The position numbers were made by a program, and so were the translations under genes. DNA of 33,443 nucleotides from Thermoplasmata archaeon (GTDB lineage Archaea > Thermoplasmatota > Thermoplasmata > Thermoplasmatales > GCA-001856825): the NCBI GenBank assembly GCA_021792255.1, contig JAJYUZ010000002.1, positions 1 to 33,443 of the forward strand, in the 5' to 3' direction. Numbering within the stretch: the first letter of the stretch is position 1; the number at the start of each line of letters is the position of its first letter. Positions 16,131 to 24,875 of the stretch are shown piece by piece. The notes beneath the pieces are model-generated. The model had not been told where the DNA came from, made no database searches, and saw nothing but the letters and a program-made list of their open reading frames with translations.

Positions 16131-16997
16131 CTAGGATTCGATATATTTCTTGATACTTGAAGCAACTATTTCTGAGACTGTCATCTTGGAGAATGGACCC
16201 TCAACGGTATCGGTCGTGGAAATACTGTCAACGAATCCCGCGTATCTGGATGTTCCTGAAACGAATAGTCCGTGCACGCAGTAGACGTTTATCGCCTTTG
16301 CTCCGTTTTGCTTCAGCACCTTTGAAGATTCCAGTATGGTTCCACCGGTCGATATCATGTCATCTGCGAGCGCAACTATTTTGTCCTTTACAGTGGCCCC
16401 TTCCGGAATGGTGATTTCGACTTTGGTGTCTGAAACACGCTTCTTGTTCAAGTAAATCGACGGCAACCCGGCTATCTTTGATATGTTTTCTCCTTCTTCC
16501 CTGAACCCATCGTCTGGGGAAATTACGACGTCGTTTCCGTCTTCCTTGACCTGCTTTGCTATCACTGCTTCTGCCCTGATTTCCAAGCCCTTCTTCCCTA
16601 GAAATGCCATACCCTCTGGGGAGTGCATATTCACGACGAATACCTTCTCGAATCTCTCAATGAATAACTCTGACAGTATCTTGGCGCTTACTGCTTCGTA
16701 CTGCTGGAACATTGCGTCCTGTCGTGCGTAACCAAAATACGGGACCACGAGAATGATCCTTTTTGCTCCTGCGTTGTGAGCAGCATCACTCGTCAGTAGG
16801 ATGTCTATAATTCCTGAATCTGGGTAAGTGCTTCCGACCACTATTGCTTCGTCAAGCGGTTCCTCTACCCTTACATAGAGCTCTCCATCTGCAAATCTCC
16901 TCCTGTTGATCCTCGATAGAGGAATTCCAAGAATAGAGGAAACCTTTGACGAAAGACCCTCGGAATTGCTCGTGGCGACAATCTTCACAAAACTCAA
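16131..16997 (-). CDS. prs: Ribose-phosphate pyrophosphokinase (PRPP synthetase)
   Basis: A 288-aa type I phosphoribosyltransferase-fold enzyme that makes PRPP from ribose 5-phosphate and ATP for nucleotide, His and Trp synthesis. It shows RRFADGELYVRVEEP (ATP-binding flag), VVPYFGYARQD, the ribose-5-phosphate region VVISPDDGF, and the PRPP-binding loop VALADDMISTGGT. Length matches archaeal enzymes (about 285). The frame can start at TTG 16997, only 3 nt after GAGG, or at GTG 16988, which gives MKIVATSNSEG and matches typical Prs N-termini; GTG 16988 is the better biological candidate. It lies 20 nt downstream of the Trm56-HD gene, in the same operon. Confidence 0.95.
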   Translation of the reverse strand: MSFVKIVATSNSEGLSSKVSSILGIPLSRINRRRFADGELYVRVEEPLDEAIVVGSTYPDSGIIDILLTSDAAHNAGAKRIILVVPYFGYARQDAMFQQYEAVSAKILSELFIERFEKVFVVNMHSPEGMAFLGKKGLEIRAEAVIAKQVKEDGNDVVISPDDGFREEGENISKIAGLPSIYLNKKRVSDTKVEITIPEGATVKDKIVALADDMISTGGTILESSKVLKQNGAKAINVYCVHGLFVSGTSRYAGFVDSISTTDTVEGPFSKMTVSEIVASSIKKYIES

Positions 16998-17017
16998 TTT
17001 CCTCTGACTTAAATAAT

Positions 17018-18034
17018 CTACTGGACGTTCAGATTCAAAAGCTCTTCAATATTTAATTGACACTTCTTCTCTAGGTAAGAATACAGTCTCTTTAGTCTGG
17101 GAATTTCAGATGCCAATCCCTTACCTCTGTAGTCCTTTGCAATCTCATCTATCCTGACTACCTTATCTCCCTTTAGTAGAGTATCTGAATTGCAAACTAT
17201 TTTTTCCTCTGTTGTCCTCGGGATGTAGTCCTGATCCGGAAGTTTCAACTTCCTTGCGGTGCTCTTTAGCAATCCCGCGCCAACGTGAGTGCTGCAGAAC
17301 CTTGCCAGTGATTCGTCCATCCCCTCCCGTTTCAGGATTTTGTATCCCTCTACTCCGTGGAAAATGCTTTGAGTCACTGTCCTTCCGATGTCGTGGAGAA
17401 GTGCCCCGGCTTCCAATAGACGTTCATCGACGTCACATCCTTTTGCAGTCGTAAGGGCGACTCTGCTGCACATTATCAAATGCCTCTTTAGTCTATCATC
17501 CGCACCGTATTTTTCTAGAAGGGAAAGACACTCTTTTCTGTCAGGTATCCGAAGCACCTTCTTCCCTCTCTCTTCTGGAATTATCTTCAGATCCCCCCTT
17601 AGCACCTTCTCTCTTCCAAGTCTGTCTAGAAATATCGACAGAGCAGAGACTTCTGAGTGAGGTTGGTTTTTTACAGCGATGTTGAAATCCGCCATCTCAT
17701 ACACTATGCGAGGGACTTTTTCAGAGCCGACGATGACCATTATATTCTCGAATTTTTTTATCTCACTTATCCTGTCTTCGAGAGGAATTCCGTACATCGT
17801 CAGGTGGACCTTTGCTCCCTTAAATTTCCTGATCTTCTCCATGTAGTTCCCAAATTCAATCTCAAAGTTCCCACCGAACTTCTTGGTGACGTTGTCGATC
17901 GTTTTCTTGAGTTTATCATCCACTCTGTCGACAATTATTTTGTCCGCTCCAAACGCCCTTGATACCAGGGCGACGTGGGTGGTGATTCTCTTGTCTCTCT
18001 CGGGCCTGTGCCCTATTCTGAGGACCGTAATCAA
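17018..18034 (-). CDS. trm56: tRNA (cytidine-56-2'-O)-methyltransferase Trm56 fused to an HD domain
   Basis: A 338-aa two-domain protein. Residues 1-165 match archaeal Trm56, a SPOUT methyltransferase that 2'-O-methylates C56 in the tRNA T-loop: [13 protein letters not shown] at the N-terminus, LTMYGIP, and the knot region [11 protein letters not shown] followed by [11 protein letters not shown]. Residues about 180-310 form an HD phosphohydrolase-like domain with ALLHDIGRT (the HD pair), HGVEGYKIL, and STHVGAGL. Trm56 alone is about 180-200 aa, so the C-terminal half is an added module. The HD activity (phosphodiesterase, nucleotidase or RNA-binding) is unknown. The start overlaps the upstream HTH gene by 4 nt, and prs follows 20 nt downstream. 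Confidence 0.9.
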   Translation of the reverse strand: MITVLRIGHRPERDKRITTHVALVSRAFGADKIIVDRVDDKLKKTIDNVTKKFGGNFEIEFGNYMEKIRKFKGAKVHLTMYGIPLEDRISEIKKFENIMVIVGSEKVPRIVYEMADFNIAVKNQPHSEVSALSIFLDRLGREKVLRGDLKIIPEERGKKVLRIPDRKECLSLLEKYGADDRLKRHLIMCSRVALTTAKGCDVDERLLEAGALLHDIGRTVTQSIFHGVEGYKILKREGMDESLARFCSTHVGAGLLKSTARKLKLPDQDYIPRTTEEKIVCNSDTLLKGDKVVRIDEIAKDYRGKGLASEIPRLKRLYSYLEKKCQLNIEELLNLNVQ

Positions 18035-18522
18035 GCTACTTTCTCCACTTTCATTCCTTTGATCGTTAGGTGTTTGCTCCTCTTGATGATGGCTCTGACG
18101 TACGTTGAGGATTGTTTCAGTTTTTCCTGTATCTCTGCGATGTACTGGGTGCCACCGTCTATCATCTTAGTAATCTTGTTACAGTATGCTTCTACTTTGT
18201 CGTCGTCTAGAGACGCCACATAAATCACGTCTCCAGCTTCCTCTGTGGGGAGGAGAATGTTAATCTGTATGCTCGTGTAGTAATTGTGAAAGACTTTCTT
18301 TGGGCCGCTTGGAGTGTTTGACCATTGAGATTCTACAAATTTTATTTTTTCCATGTACTTCAGGAATTCCACCGCTTTGGCTCCCAGTTTTTGCTTGACC
18401 TCATCTTCTGTCATCCAACTCTGGTTTAGTAGTTTCAATAACTCACTCTTCGTCCTGTCGTTGGAAATCGTGAAAATAGTAACCAAATCACCTACATCGT
18501 TAACGACCTTAATTTTATTCAT
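18031..18522 (-). CDS. Winged-helix protein, ArsR-like
   Basis: A 163-aa protein whose N-terminal half has a winged-helix pattern (about residues 22-100: [20 protein letters not shown], then [17 protein letters not shown] and a beta-wing with [16 protein letters not shown]). It resembles small archaeal ArsR-type regulators in which the wing is followed by an alpha/beta C-terminus. The target is unknown. It opens the operon with trm56-HD and prs. The minus strand carries a TATA box TATTTAAA at 18548-18555 and GGGAAGG just before the ATG. It could regulate its own operon. Confidence 0.65.
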   Translation of the reverse strand: MNKIKVVNDVGDLVTIFTISNDRTKSELLKLLNQSWMTEDEVKQKLGAKAVEFLKYMEKIKFVESQWSNTPSGPKKVFHNYYTSIQINILLPTEEAGDVIYVASLDDDKVEAYCNKITKMIDGGTQYIAEIQEKLKQSSTYVRAIIKRSKHLTIKGMKVEKVA

Positions 18523-18547
18523 AGACCTTCCCTTTATGTTCTCGTCA

Positions 18548-18555
18548 TTTAAATA
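18548..18555 (-). promoter_or_regulatory. TATA box of the HTH / trm56-HD / prs operon
   Basis: TATTTAAA on the minus strand, centred 30 bp upstream of the ATG at 18522, predicts a start a few bases before the gene. No other clear box precedes prs, so one transcript likely covers all three genes. The remainder of the 199-bp gap to the ABC permease gene (18556-18721) holds nothing I can identify. Confidence 0.4.
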
Positions 18556-18721
18556 CCTTCATCCTAACTTGTTGAAGAGAAATAACTAGTTCGTAACTTA
18601 GGAATCTGTAGACACAAGAGTCGTTCTGAAATCTATAGAATTAACACAATATTCGTGGAAAGAAGAAAGGGGCCTTCGCCTATTTGAAATTCTATTACCT
18701 CCATATGTGCTATGAAATCAT

Positions 18722-20191
18722 CTAATCCCTCTTTACCGCCAGTTCGTGGGCCAGTAAGAATGGAACTGCGATCCACAAGACTGCAGATATCACGAGCAGA
18801 ATCGGAGTTACACCATAAGTCGCGGGATTTATGCTCTGGACTCTTCCGCCTAGACTGCTGAACCCTCCGAGCGTGTGAATAATGTAGAGCTGTAGCAGCG
18901 AAGCATACCCCGAAGGACTTGCGTAGTCGAAGGCGACTTGGAACGAGATATAAGTTGACGTCCCTGAAGTTATGCCAAATACGGAAACTAGAACGTCGAA
19001 TATGACTCCCCAGAATAGGGAAAATACCATGAATACCCCTATCAGGCTTCCGAGCAGGGCTCCCTGCGATTTCAGAATGTGCGAAAAGAAGTACGAGATT
19101 GCCAAGAAGGATATCCCCACCGTCGAGTAAGCCCACGAAACCTGCAAGAGGAACGTCATAGGCATGAAAACGTGGTAGTACCTGTAGGATATCAGATCGC
19201 TTACGATTATGGCGATTATGATGGATGCTGCAACAACTACTGCATTTGCCAAAAACCTGGACCTGATGGCCTCGCCCTTTGTAATCGGTCTCTTTAGTAC
19301 CGATTCAAGGACGCCTGTAACTCTATCCTTTCCATAGGTGAAATATGCCATGAACACCGAGAGCAATGGTATGAAAATTATGAGAATGCTGCCTTCGCCC
19401 GAAAAGAAAGAGGATTCTATTGTACTCGTTTTGTAAGGGGCGAATACCGATAATGGGCCAAGTACAGTGAAGTAGTTTATCGGAACAGATGTGGAAGAAT
19501 TACCTTCTATCGATACCCCATACTCCTTCCCAATTGCACTGGCACCAAGATTCGGAAATACCACATTGTAGGTGAAATTCGAATACTGATCTTTTGATAC
19601 ATTGGTGGTGTTGAAGGAAGAGCTACCTTTGGTCGAGTTGATTGATACCAAGGTTACTTTCAGTGGAGGAGCTGTGTGGTCTCCTGTTGCCCCAACATAA
19701 AACAGCATATAACCAAGGTTAGAAGAATTGCTTGGATTGAAGATTCCTGGCACAACATCCAGTCCTGAATAGTTAAGCCTCAGAGTATTCACGGTAACGT
19801 ACGACGACACGCTAGTTCTAAATCCAAATTGTTTGTAACTGTAATTGAGGTCAACCACGGAAGCGGGAGATTGCGTTGTAATCTTGAAATGGAAGATACC
19901 GGGCGAAGTTTCGGCACCGGGATAGACTGTTCCGTTTAAAGATGCGTTTACGATTATGTTCGAGGCCGGACTTCCGTGAGCATCGTAGAAATACGATATC
20001 AGTGTGAGGTTGTCGCCGACCGCATAGTAACCAGTTACTTCGCTGACCCCCCCTCCACCAATCGACCTTGCGGTTGAAATTGATCCTATCTCGTAAGAGA
20101 TAAGGGCAGAAAGACCGATTATAACTACAATCATGACTATCGAGAACTTGCCGGTCAAAGATCTCTGAATTTCATAGAATACCGGTTTCAT
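18722..20191 (-). CDS. ABC-2 type transporter permease with large extracytoplasmic domain
   Basis: A 489-aa membrane protein paired with the ATPase upstream. One N-terminal transmembrane helix (about residues 16-36) is followed by a Ser/Thr/Asn-rich extracytoplasmic region of about 215 residues with repeated Ig-like or beta-sandwich features (for example SPASNIIVNASLNGTVYPG). Five or more transmembrane helices occupy about 270-485, including the ABC-2 motif KDRVTGVLESVLKRPITKGE at about 289-308. This architecture is common in archaeal ABC-2/NatB-like exporters. The substrate is unknown. It overlaps the ATPase gene by 4 nt. Confidence 0.8.
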   Translation of the reverse strand: MKPVFYEIQRSLTGKFSIVMIVVIIGLSALISYEIGSISTARSIGGGGVSEVTGYYAVGDNLTLISYFYDAHGSPASNIIVNASLNGTVYPGAETSPGIFHFKITTQSPASVVDLNYSYKQFGFRTSVSSYVTVNTLRLNYSGLDVVPGIFNPSNSSNLGYMLFYVGATGDHTAPPLKVTLVSINSTKGSSSFNTTNVSKDQYSNFTYNVVFPNLGASAIGKEYGVSIEGNSSTSVPINYFTVLGPLSVFAPYKTSTIESSFFSGEGSILIIFIPLLSVFMAYFTYGKDRVTGVLESVLKRPITKGEAIRSRFLANAVVVAASIIIAIIVSDLISYRYYHVFMPMTFLLQVSWAYSTVGISFLAISYFFSHILKSQGALLGSLIGVFMVFSLFWGVIFDVLVSVFGITSGTSTYISFQVAFDYASPSGYASLLQLYIIHTLGGFSSLGGRVQSINPATYGVTPILLVISAVLWIAVPFLLAHELAVKRD

Positions 20192-21105
20192 GAGTTCTCA
20201 CCTATCGTATTAAAGAAGAACTCTTCGAGTGATTCACCAGATGGCTCGAATCTCCTCACCTTGTAACCCATTTGAACTAGGGATTTGACGATCTCGGGAT
20301 AACTGCTCCTCTCAATTCTCATTGACGTCAAATTTATTCCATTTCTTCCTTCCTTTACGTCTCCGTATTTCGAAAGCAGACCAAGCGCTTTTTCATCATA
20401 GTCGTCGATTTCTATTGCAATCTTCTCTCTCCCCAGCTCATTCAGCTGGCCCTTGTCAAGAGTCTTTACGAGTTTTCCATGGTGTATGATTGCAATTCTA
20501 TCCGACACCATTTCTATCTCGCTAAGTATGTGAGAAGAAAGTAGTATAGCCTTGCCCTTCTTCTTCTGGTCGACTATTAGGTTCCTTACAAACTGAACTC
20601 CTTCAGGATCCAGTCCATTGAGCGTCTCATCAAACATTAGATTGTCTGGATCGCCAACCAGAGATTCTGCAAGAGAGAACCTCTTCTTCATCCCTTGAGA
20701 ATAAGCCCTTAACTTTTTGTCACGGTGGTCCCATAATCCAACCTGTTTTAGAAGATCGTTTACGTGTTCTTTCTCCTGATCTTCTGTAAGACCGTAATAA
20801 CCCGCAAAGTACCTCATCAGCGGAATCGGTTTGGCATTCATCTCAAAGTTCGGGAGTTCCGGAACCCACCCTATCTGTCTGGATGCAGCAATTTTTTCCT
20901 TCGTTATGCTTTTCCCATTCACAAGAACATCTCCAGAAGTTGGCAGAGTCACTCCAGCAGCGATCCTGATTGTGGTCGATTTTCCGGCACCGTTGAGTCC
21001 AACGAATCCAAATATCTCTCCATTCTTGATCTCCAGTGAGAATGCATCGACAGCAGGTCCTTCTTTTGCGGAATATATCTTAGTGAGATTTTCTATCGTT
21101 ATCAT
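20188..21105 (-). CDS. ABC transporter ATP-binding protein (ABC-2 exporter)
   Basis: A 305-aa ATPase starting MITIENLTKIYS. Walker A is GLNGAGKST, the Q-loop region follows (IGWVPELPN), the ABC signature is degenerate (YSQGMKKR), Walker B is LMFDETLNGLDPEG, and the switch His lies in LLSSHIL. A C-terminal extension of about 90 aa is typical of NatA/DrrA-type exporters. The start was moved to ATG 21105 because residues upstream are not family-like and because the TATA box at 21142-21149 would place the transcript start downstream of an ATG at 21138. The first Walker B carboxylate is Asp and the catalytic Glu is present, so the protein should be active. Confidence 0.92.
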   Translation of the reverse strand: MITIENLTKIYSAKEGPAVDAFSLEIKNGEIFGFVGLNGAGKSTTIRIAAGVTLPTSGDVLVNGKSITKEKIAASRQIGWVPELPNFEMNAKPIPLMRYFAGYYGLTEDQEKEHVNDLLKQVGLWDHRDKKLRAYSQGMKKRFSLAESLVGDPDNLMFDETLNGLDPEGVQFVRNLIVDQKKKGKAILLSSHILSEIEMVSDRIAIIHHGKLVKTLDKGQLNELGREKIAIEIDDYDEKALGLLSKYGDVKEGRNGINLTSMRIERSSYPEIVKSLVQMGYKVRRFEPSGESLEEFFFNTIGENS

Positions 21106-21141
21106 TGGGTCCACTCGATTCCTTAACCGTAAGAACAAAAA

Positions 21142-21149
21142 TCCATATA
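21142..21149 (-). promoter_or_regulatory. TATA box of the ABC exporter operon
   Basis: The minus strand reads TATATGGA. It predicts a start near 21120 and a 15-nt leader with GAGTGGA before the ATG at 21105. The 14-bp palindrome at 21154-21167 lies immediately upstream. Confidence 0.45.
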
Positions 21150-21153
21150 ACGA

Positions 21154-21167
21154 TATCGATATCGATA
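21154..21167. promoter_or_regulatory. 14-bp perfect palindrome, candidate operator
   Basis: TATCGATATCGATA is identical on both strands. It sits just upstream of the ABC exporter TATA box, where the BRE and upstream factors bind, and about 50 bp from the divergent prenyl synthase promoter. A dimeric HTH regulator could bind here. No regulator gene is adjacent, and the low complexity of repeated GATATC leaves chance as an alternative. Confidence 0.4.
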
Positions 21168-21214
21168 ATTAGGGAAACCAAGGAGCAATCAATGTCATAC
21201 TATTCCACGAACTT

Positions 21215-21224
21215 TCATATAAAT
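21215..21224 (+). promoter_or_regulatory. TATA box of the prenyl synthase gene
   Basis: TCATATAAAT, centred about 22 bp upstream of the ATG at 21242, predicts a leaderless transcript. Confidence 0.5.
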
Positions 21225-21241
21225 TGAAATCATAATGAGCC

Positions 21242-22252
21242 ATGGACTTCGTTTCTCAATACAAGGGGGAAGTCGATTTAGCACTAGAAGAATTCTTCGT
21301 CAAAAAGGAAGCAGGAAAATCCGGAATCGAAAAGGATGCTATTTCCAAATTGAGAGAGTTCACCATGCGGGGAGGAAAGAGGATAAGACCCGTGTTCATG
21401 ATTCTTGGATACTGGCTTAATTCGGATATTGATAGCAAGATCGTCAGCGCATCAGTGTCTCTGGAACTAATGCAATCTTACCTGCTGATACACGACGACA
21501 TAATAGATCAGAGCGATGTGAGAAGAGGTGGACCGACCTTCCATAAGATGTTCGGATACGAAGAAAGGATCAACGAAGGAATCTCTATAGTGTGCGCAGA
21601 TCTATCTGATGCATATTCTCACGAGGCACTTCTTGAGGGAGATTTTGCACCAGATCGTCTTAATAAGGCTATGAAGCTAATGTCCGAAACCGTCGAGTAC
21701 ACGGGAATAGGGCAGCTCATGGACATTACCCTGTCGCTGGGAAATAATATCACGCCGGAAGATGTGACCTCGATCCACAAATACAAAACCGCGCAGTATA
21801 CTGTCAATGGCCCGATGAAAATGGGAGCGATTCTTGCCGGCTATCACGATCCGGAAAAGATAGACAGTTACGGAATCCCATTGGGAATTGCATTCCAGAT
21901 AAAAGATGACATACTTGGCATGTTCGGCAACGAGAAGGATCTGGGGAAATCAGTCGTGAGCGATTTCGAGGAAGGAAAGATGACTCACCTGATCCTTTAC
22001 ACCTATGAGATGGCAAAGAAGAGCGAAGTGGAGTTCATAAAGGAAAGAATAGGCAGGAAGGCAGTTTCGGACAATGATTTCTTGAGGGTCAAAGAAATTG
22101 TTGAAAACTGCGGAGCTTTGGAAAAGACCAGAGAACTCTCCCGGATGTACTACGACAAGGCGATCTCCTCGATAGATGACTTGACAGACTCTTCGGCTCA
22201 GAGGAGTCAGCTGAATATAATGGCTGACCTGATGGTGAGGAGAGTCAAGTAG
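21242..22252 (+). CDS. Geranylgeranyl diphosphate synthase (polyprenyl synthetase)
   Basis: A 336-aa trans-isoprenyl diphosphate synthase, which condenses IPP with allylic diphosphates to build the C20 chain of archaeal ether lipids. The first Asp-rich motif is DDIIDQSDVRRGG (Asp85, Asp86, Asp89) and the second is FQIKDDILG. GGKRIRP near residue 44 binds IPP, and KTAQYT is the conserved Lys-Thr segment. Tyr80, five residues before the first DDxxD, is an aromatic chain-length determinant as in archaeal type I GGPP synthases, favouring C20. The gene ends overlapping the UbiD-family gene by 8 nt tail-to-tail. The leaderless start is supported by the box at 21215. Confidence 0.93.
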   Translation: MDFVSQYKGEVDLALEEFFVKKEAGKSGIEKDAISKLREFTMRGGKRIRPVFMILGYWLNSDIDSKIVSASVSLELMQSYLLIHDDIIDQSDVRRGGPTFHKMFGYEERINEGISIVCADLSDAYSHEALLEGDFAPDRLNKAMKLMSETVEYTGIGQLMDITLSLGNNITPEDVTSIHKYKTAQYTVNGPMKMGAILAGYHDPEKIDSYGIPLGIAFQIKDDILGMFGNEKDLGKSVVSDFEEGKMTHLILYTYEMAKKSEVEFIKERIGRKAVSDNDFLRVKEIVENCGALEKTRELSRMYYDKAISSIDDLTDSSAQRSQLNIMADLMVRRVK

Positions 22253-23507
22253 CCCCCCTCACAAACTTTCTGCCACCGCCAATGGGCATAGTTGCATCCA
22301 TACCCATTTTGGAAGTCGTATTGTCTTCACCACTGCTCGGGTCAAGGGACGATCCCCTCTCCCTCTTGATTATTATACCTCTGTCCGCCTGAAACCTGGT
22401 AGCTAGTGCCCATTCAACGTCTCTATCGTCGTATATGTCTATATCCTCGTCCACCACTATTACTCGCTTCAGGCTCTTGTGGCCCCTGAACGACGCCTCT
22501 ACCGTTTTACTGAAATCGTCCTCACTAGACTTCCTAATCTTGACAATGGCGTGAAGCCAACTTGCACCGCCCTCGCTTAAACGTACGTCTCTCGCGTCCA
22601 CTCCCTCCTTACGAACTTCCTTGAAGATCGTCGGTTCCCTTGGAAGCCCCATCAAATTGAAGTGCTCCATCGTCGCAGGTACGAGAGCGTGGTAAATCGG
22701 ATTTCTGACCGTTTCAACTGAATCGAAGAGGATCTGAGGTTGCCCCTCCTGAATGTCATAGGTTCCCGTGACGTCCTTGAACGGCCCCTCTTCCTTAGTC
22801 TTCTCCGTCAATACGGCGTTAATGACGTAGTCCGACTCCGCTGGCACCATCAACCCAAATTTTGATTTTGAAAACAACATATCCTTGCCTTTCGATTTAC
22901 GATAAAGGGAAGCCCCTACCATGGATTCGTCTCGCTCGAACGGTACCGATGTCGCTGCAGCAAGCAGGTATTCCAGAGGCGAGCCTATGACAATAGATAC
23001 TTTCAGTTCCTCCCCGTGCGATACGGCATCTTTGTAGATCCTGAGAAGGTCTCTTGGGACCAACCTCACGTAGCCTCCCTTCTCGCTTTCGACAAAGACC
23101 CTGTGAATGGAAAGGTTCCTCTTTCCATTCCTTTCGGCAACGAATATGCCTGACGTTATGTAATATCCTGCGTCTCCCGGATAGTTCCAGCAGACGGGGA
23201 CGTCGCCCATGTCGGTCCTTTCCTTGAAGAGCTTTTCGCCCTCTTTGAGGGCAGTGCTTTCGGTGAGCGAAGACTCATAGTTTGTCAGGAACTGTTCCCT
23301 TGTCATTCTTAGCTCCCTGTATATTCTTTCTCTGCTAGCCCAGAGATTCAAAACCCCCCTGCTGTCATCAAGATTCTCAAGCATCACAGGTTTCCCTTCA
23401 TACTTTTTCGCAATTTCTGTGATCTGTAATTTCCTTGAAACCCTCTCGCTTATTTTCACAAAGTCACCATTTACGTATCTTTCTATCAACTCCCCACCCC
23501 CCTGCAT
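22245..23507 (-). CDS. UbiD-family decarboxylase, possible anhydromevalonate phosphate decarboxylase
   Basis: A 420-aa member of the UbiD family of prenylated-FMN decarboxylases. It shows MLENLDDSRGV near residue 41, GSPLEYLLAAATSVPF in the middle, the signature EGPFKDVTGTY (about 244-254), and TVRNPIYHALVPAT. In archaea using the archaeal mevalonate pathway, a UbiD homologue decarboxylates trans-anhydromevalonate 5-phosphate to isopentenyl phosphate. Proximity to the GGPP synthase makes that role plausible, though UbiD enzymes have many substrates. The gene is downstream of aspS by 13 nt. The start is uncertain: ATG 23507 or TTG 23489. Confidence 0.85.
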   Translation of the reverse strand: MQGGGELIERYVNGDFVKISERVSRKLQITEIAKKYEGKPVMLENLDDSRGVLNLWASRERIYRELRMTREQFLTNYESSLTESTALKEGEKLFKERTDMGDVPVCWNYPGDAGYYITSGIFVAERNGKRNLSIHRVFVESEKGGYVRLVPRDLLRIYKDAVSHGEELKVSIVIGSPLEYLLAAATSVPFERDESMVGASLYRKSKGKDMLFSKSKFGLMVPAESDYVINAVLTEKTKEEGPFKDVTGTYDIQEGQPQILFDSVETVRNPIYHALVPATMEHFNLMGLPREPTIFKEVRKEGVDARDVRLSEGGASWLHAIVKIRKSSEDDFSKTVEASFRGHKSLKRVIVVDEDIDIYDDRDVEWALATRFQADRGIIIKRERGSSLDPSSGEDNTTSKMGMDATMPIGGGRKFVRGAT

Positions 23508-23520
23508 TTCAACTGGAGAG

Positions 23521-24798
23521 TCATGGAGTTACCCTGGTCCTGTCCCTGGGAAAGAGAGTTGTCTCCCGGATATTGGAAATATTGAGTAGAACCATCGTGA
23601 GTCGCTCTAGTCCTATTGCCCATCCAGCGTGCGGAGGCATGCCGTACCTGAAAGCATTAACATAGAAAGCGAATGACTCCGGGTTCAGCCCCTTTGCTTT
23701 CAGATTATTGACAAGTACCTCGGGAGAATGTACCCTTTGTGCCCCACTGGTAATCTCTAACTCTCCAAATTGTAAATCAAACCCTCTCGAATATTGTTCA
23801 TCATGTGGCTGGACGTAGAAGGGTTTTAGCGCTCTTGGCCATCTGGTTATAAAGTAAAACTCGTTCATTCCCCCACCTACCGTCTTGAGGACCAGAGTAG
23901 AGAGATCCTCCCCGTCCTTCAAGTCGATTCCCTTCTCATTCGCCATCTTGACGTACTCACTGTACGTTATCCTCCTGAACTTGTAATCGATTGTGGGATT
24001 GCTTACCCCAAGTATTTCGAGCTCCCTTTGGTTGGAATCTGCCACAGAACGGAATGCAGTTTTTATGACCTCTTCTAGAACATCCATCACGTCATTATCG
24101 TCCACGAAGCTCATTTCCATATCCAGTGAGGTAAATTCGTTGATGTGTCTCGGGGTATTGTGTTCTTCAGCCCTGAATGCAGGGGCGACCTCAAACACTT
24201 TATCAAATCCTGCAGACATCATTATCTCTTTGTAAAGTTGAGGACTCTGGCTCAGGTACGCATTTCTTTCAAAGTACTTTACTGGAAAGAGCTCCGTTCC
24301 TCCCTCAGTTGCAGCCGCAACTATTTTTGGTGAATGAATCTCTATGAATCCTTTTTGAACAAAGTAATTTCTTATGGCGTTTGAGATGGTGCTCTGTATT
24401 TTGAAAATGGAAAGGATTTCTGGTCTCCTCAGATCAAGGAATCTGTTCTCGAGTCTGGTCTCGATGTCCGAGTCTATCCTATCAACGACACCAAGCGGTA
24501 GCGGTGTTTCGGCCTTGTTGAGTATGTCTAAATGGTTGATTTGAACCTCATAACCTATCTTTGCTTGACTCTTTACCGCCAACCCCTTTATTGACATCAC
24601 GGTTTCCCTAGGAATTGTCTTGAGGTCGTTGAACAGTTCTTCGTTTCCCTTTCTCAACAATACCCCCTGAACTGTTCCTGATACGTCTCTCAACTCGATG
24701 AACAGGACCGAGCTCATGACCCTTATGTTTTGGGCCCAACCTGAGATTTCGACTTCGGAATCCATATGGTCCTTTACTTTTCCAATCAGTATTCTCAT
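23521..24798 (-). CDS. aspS: Aspartyl-tRNA synthetase (archaeal type)
   Basis: A 425-aa class IIb synthetase. The N-terminal OB-fold anticodon-binding domain (about 1-105) has [11 protein letters not shown]. The catalytic domain shows motif 2 with [17 protein letters not shown], the Asp-binding segment SQSPQLYKE, and motif 3 GWAIGLERL. It charges tRNA-Asp, and possibly tRNA-Asn if non-discriminating. The OB-fold residue after GW-hydrophobic, usually His or Trp and linked to Asp/Asn discrimination, is Gln here, so specificity cannot be called. The start ATG 24798 has a TATA box 26 bp upstream (leaderless). It heads an operon with the UbiD-family gene. Confidence 0.96.
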   Translation of the reverse strand: MRILIGKVKDHMDSEVEISGWAQNIRVMSSVLFIELRDVSGTVQGVLLRKGNEELFNDLKTIPRETVMSIKGLAVKSQAKIGYEVQINHLDILNKAETPLPLGVVDRIDSDIETRLENRFLDLRRPEILSIFKIQSTISNAIRNYFVQKGFIEIHSPKIVAAATEGGTELFPVKYFERNAYLSQSPQLYKEIMMSAGFDKVFEVAPAFRAEEHNTPRHINEFTSLDMEMSFVDDNDVMDVLEEVIKTAFRSVADSNQRELEILGVSNPTIDYKFRRITYSEYVKMANEKGIDLKDGEDLSTLVLKTVGGGMNEFYFITRWPRALKPFYVQPHDEQYSRGFDLQFGELEITSGAQRVHSPEVLVNNLKAKGLNPESFAFYVNAFRYGMPPHAGWAIGLERLTMVLLNISNIRETTLFPRDRTRVTP

Positions 24799-24818
24799 CC
24801 GAACCGTTGATTATCTTT

Positions 24819-24829
24819 TTAGATATAAT
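24819..24829 (-). promoter_or_regulatory. TATA box of aspS
   Basis: The minus strand reads ATTATATCTAA, centred 26 bp before the ATG at 24798, consistent with a leaderless transcript. The 77-bp divergent region also serves pdxT, whose best box is the weaker AAATAGATATT at 24847-24857. Confidence 0.5.
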
Positions 24830-24875
24830 AATAATCTGACGATAAGAAATAGATATTCAGAGTTTATATCCCGTC

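Noticed and set aside
18633..19136. 167-codon minus-strand frame
   Set aside because: It overlaps the ABC permease gene on the same strand in another frame and is not protein-like.
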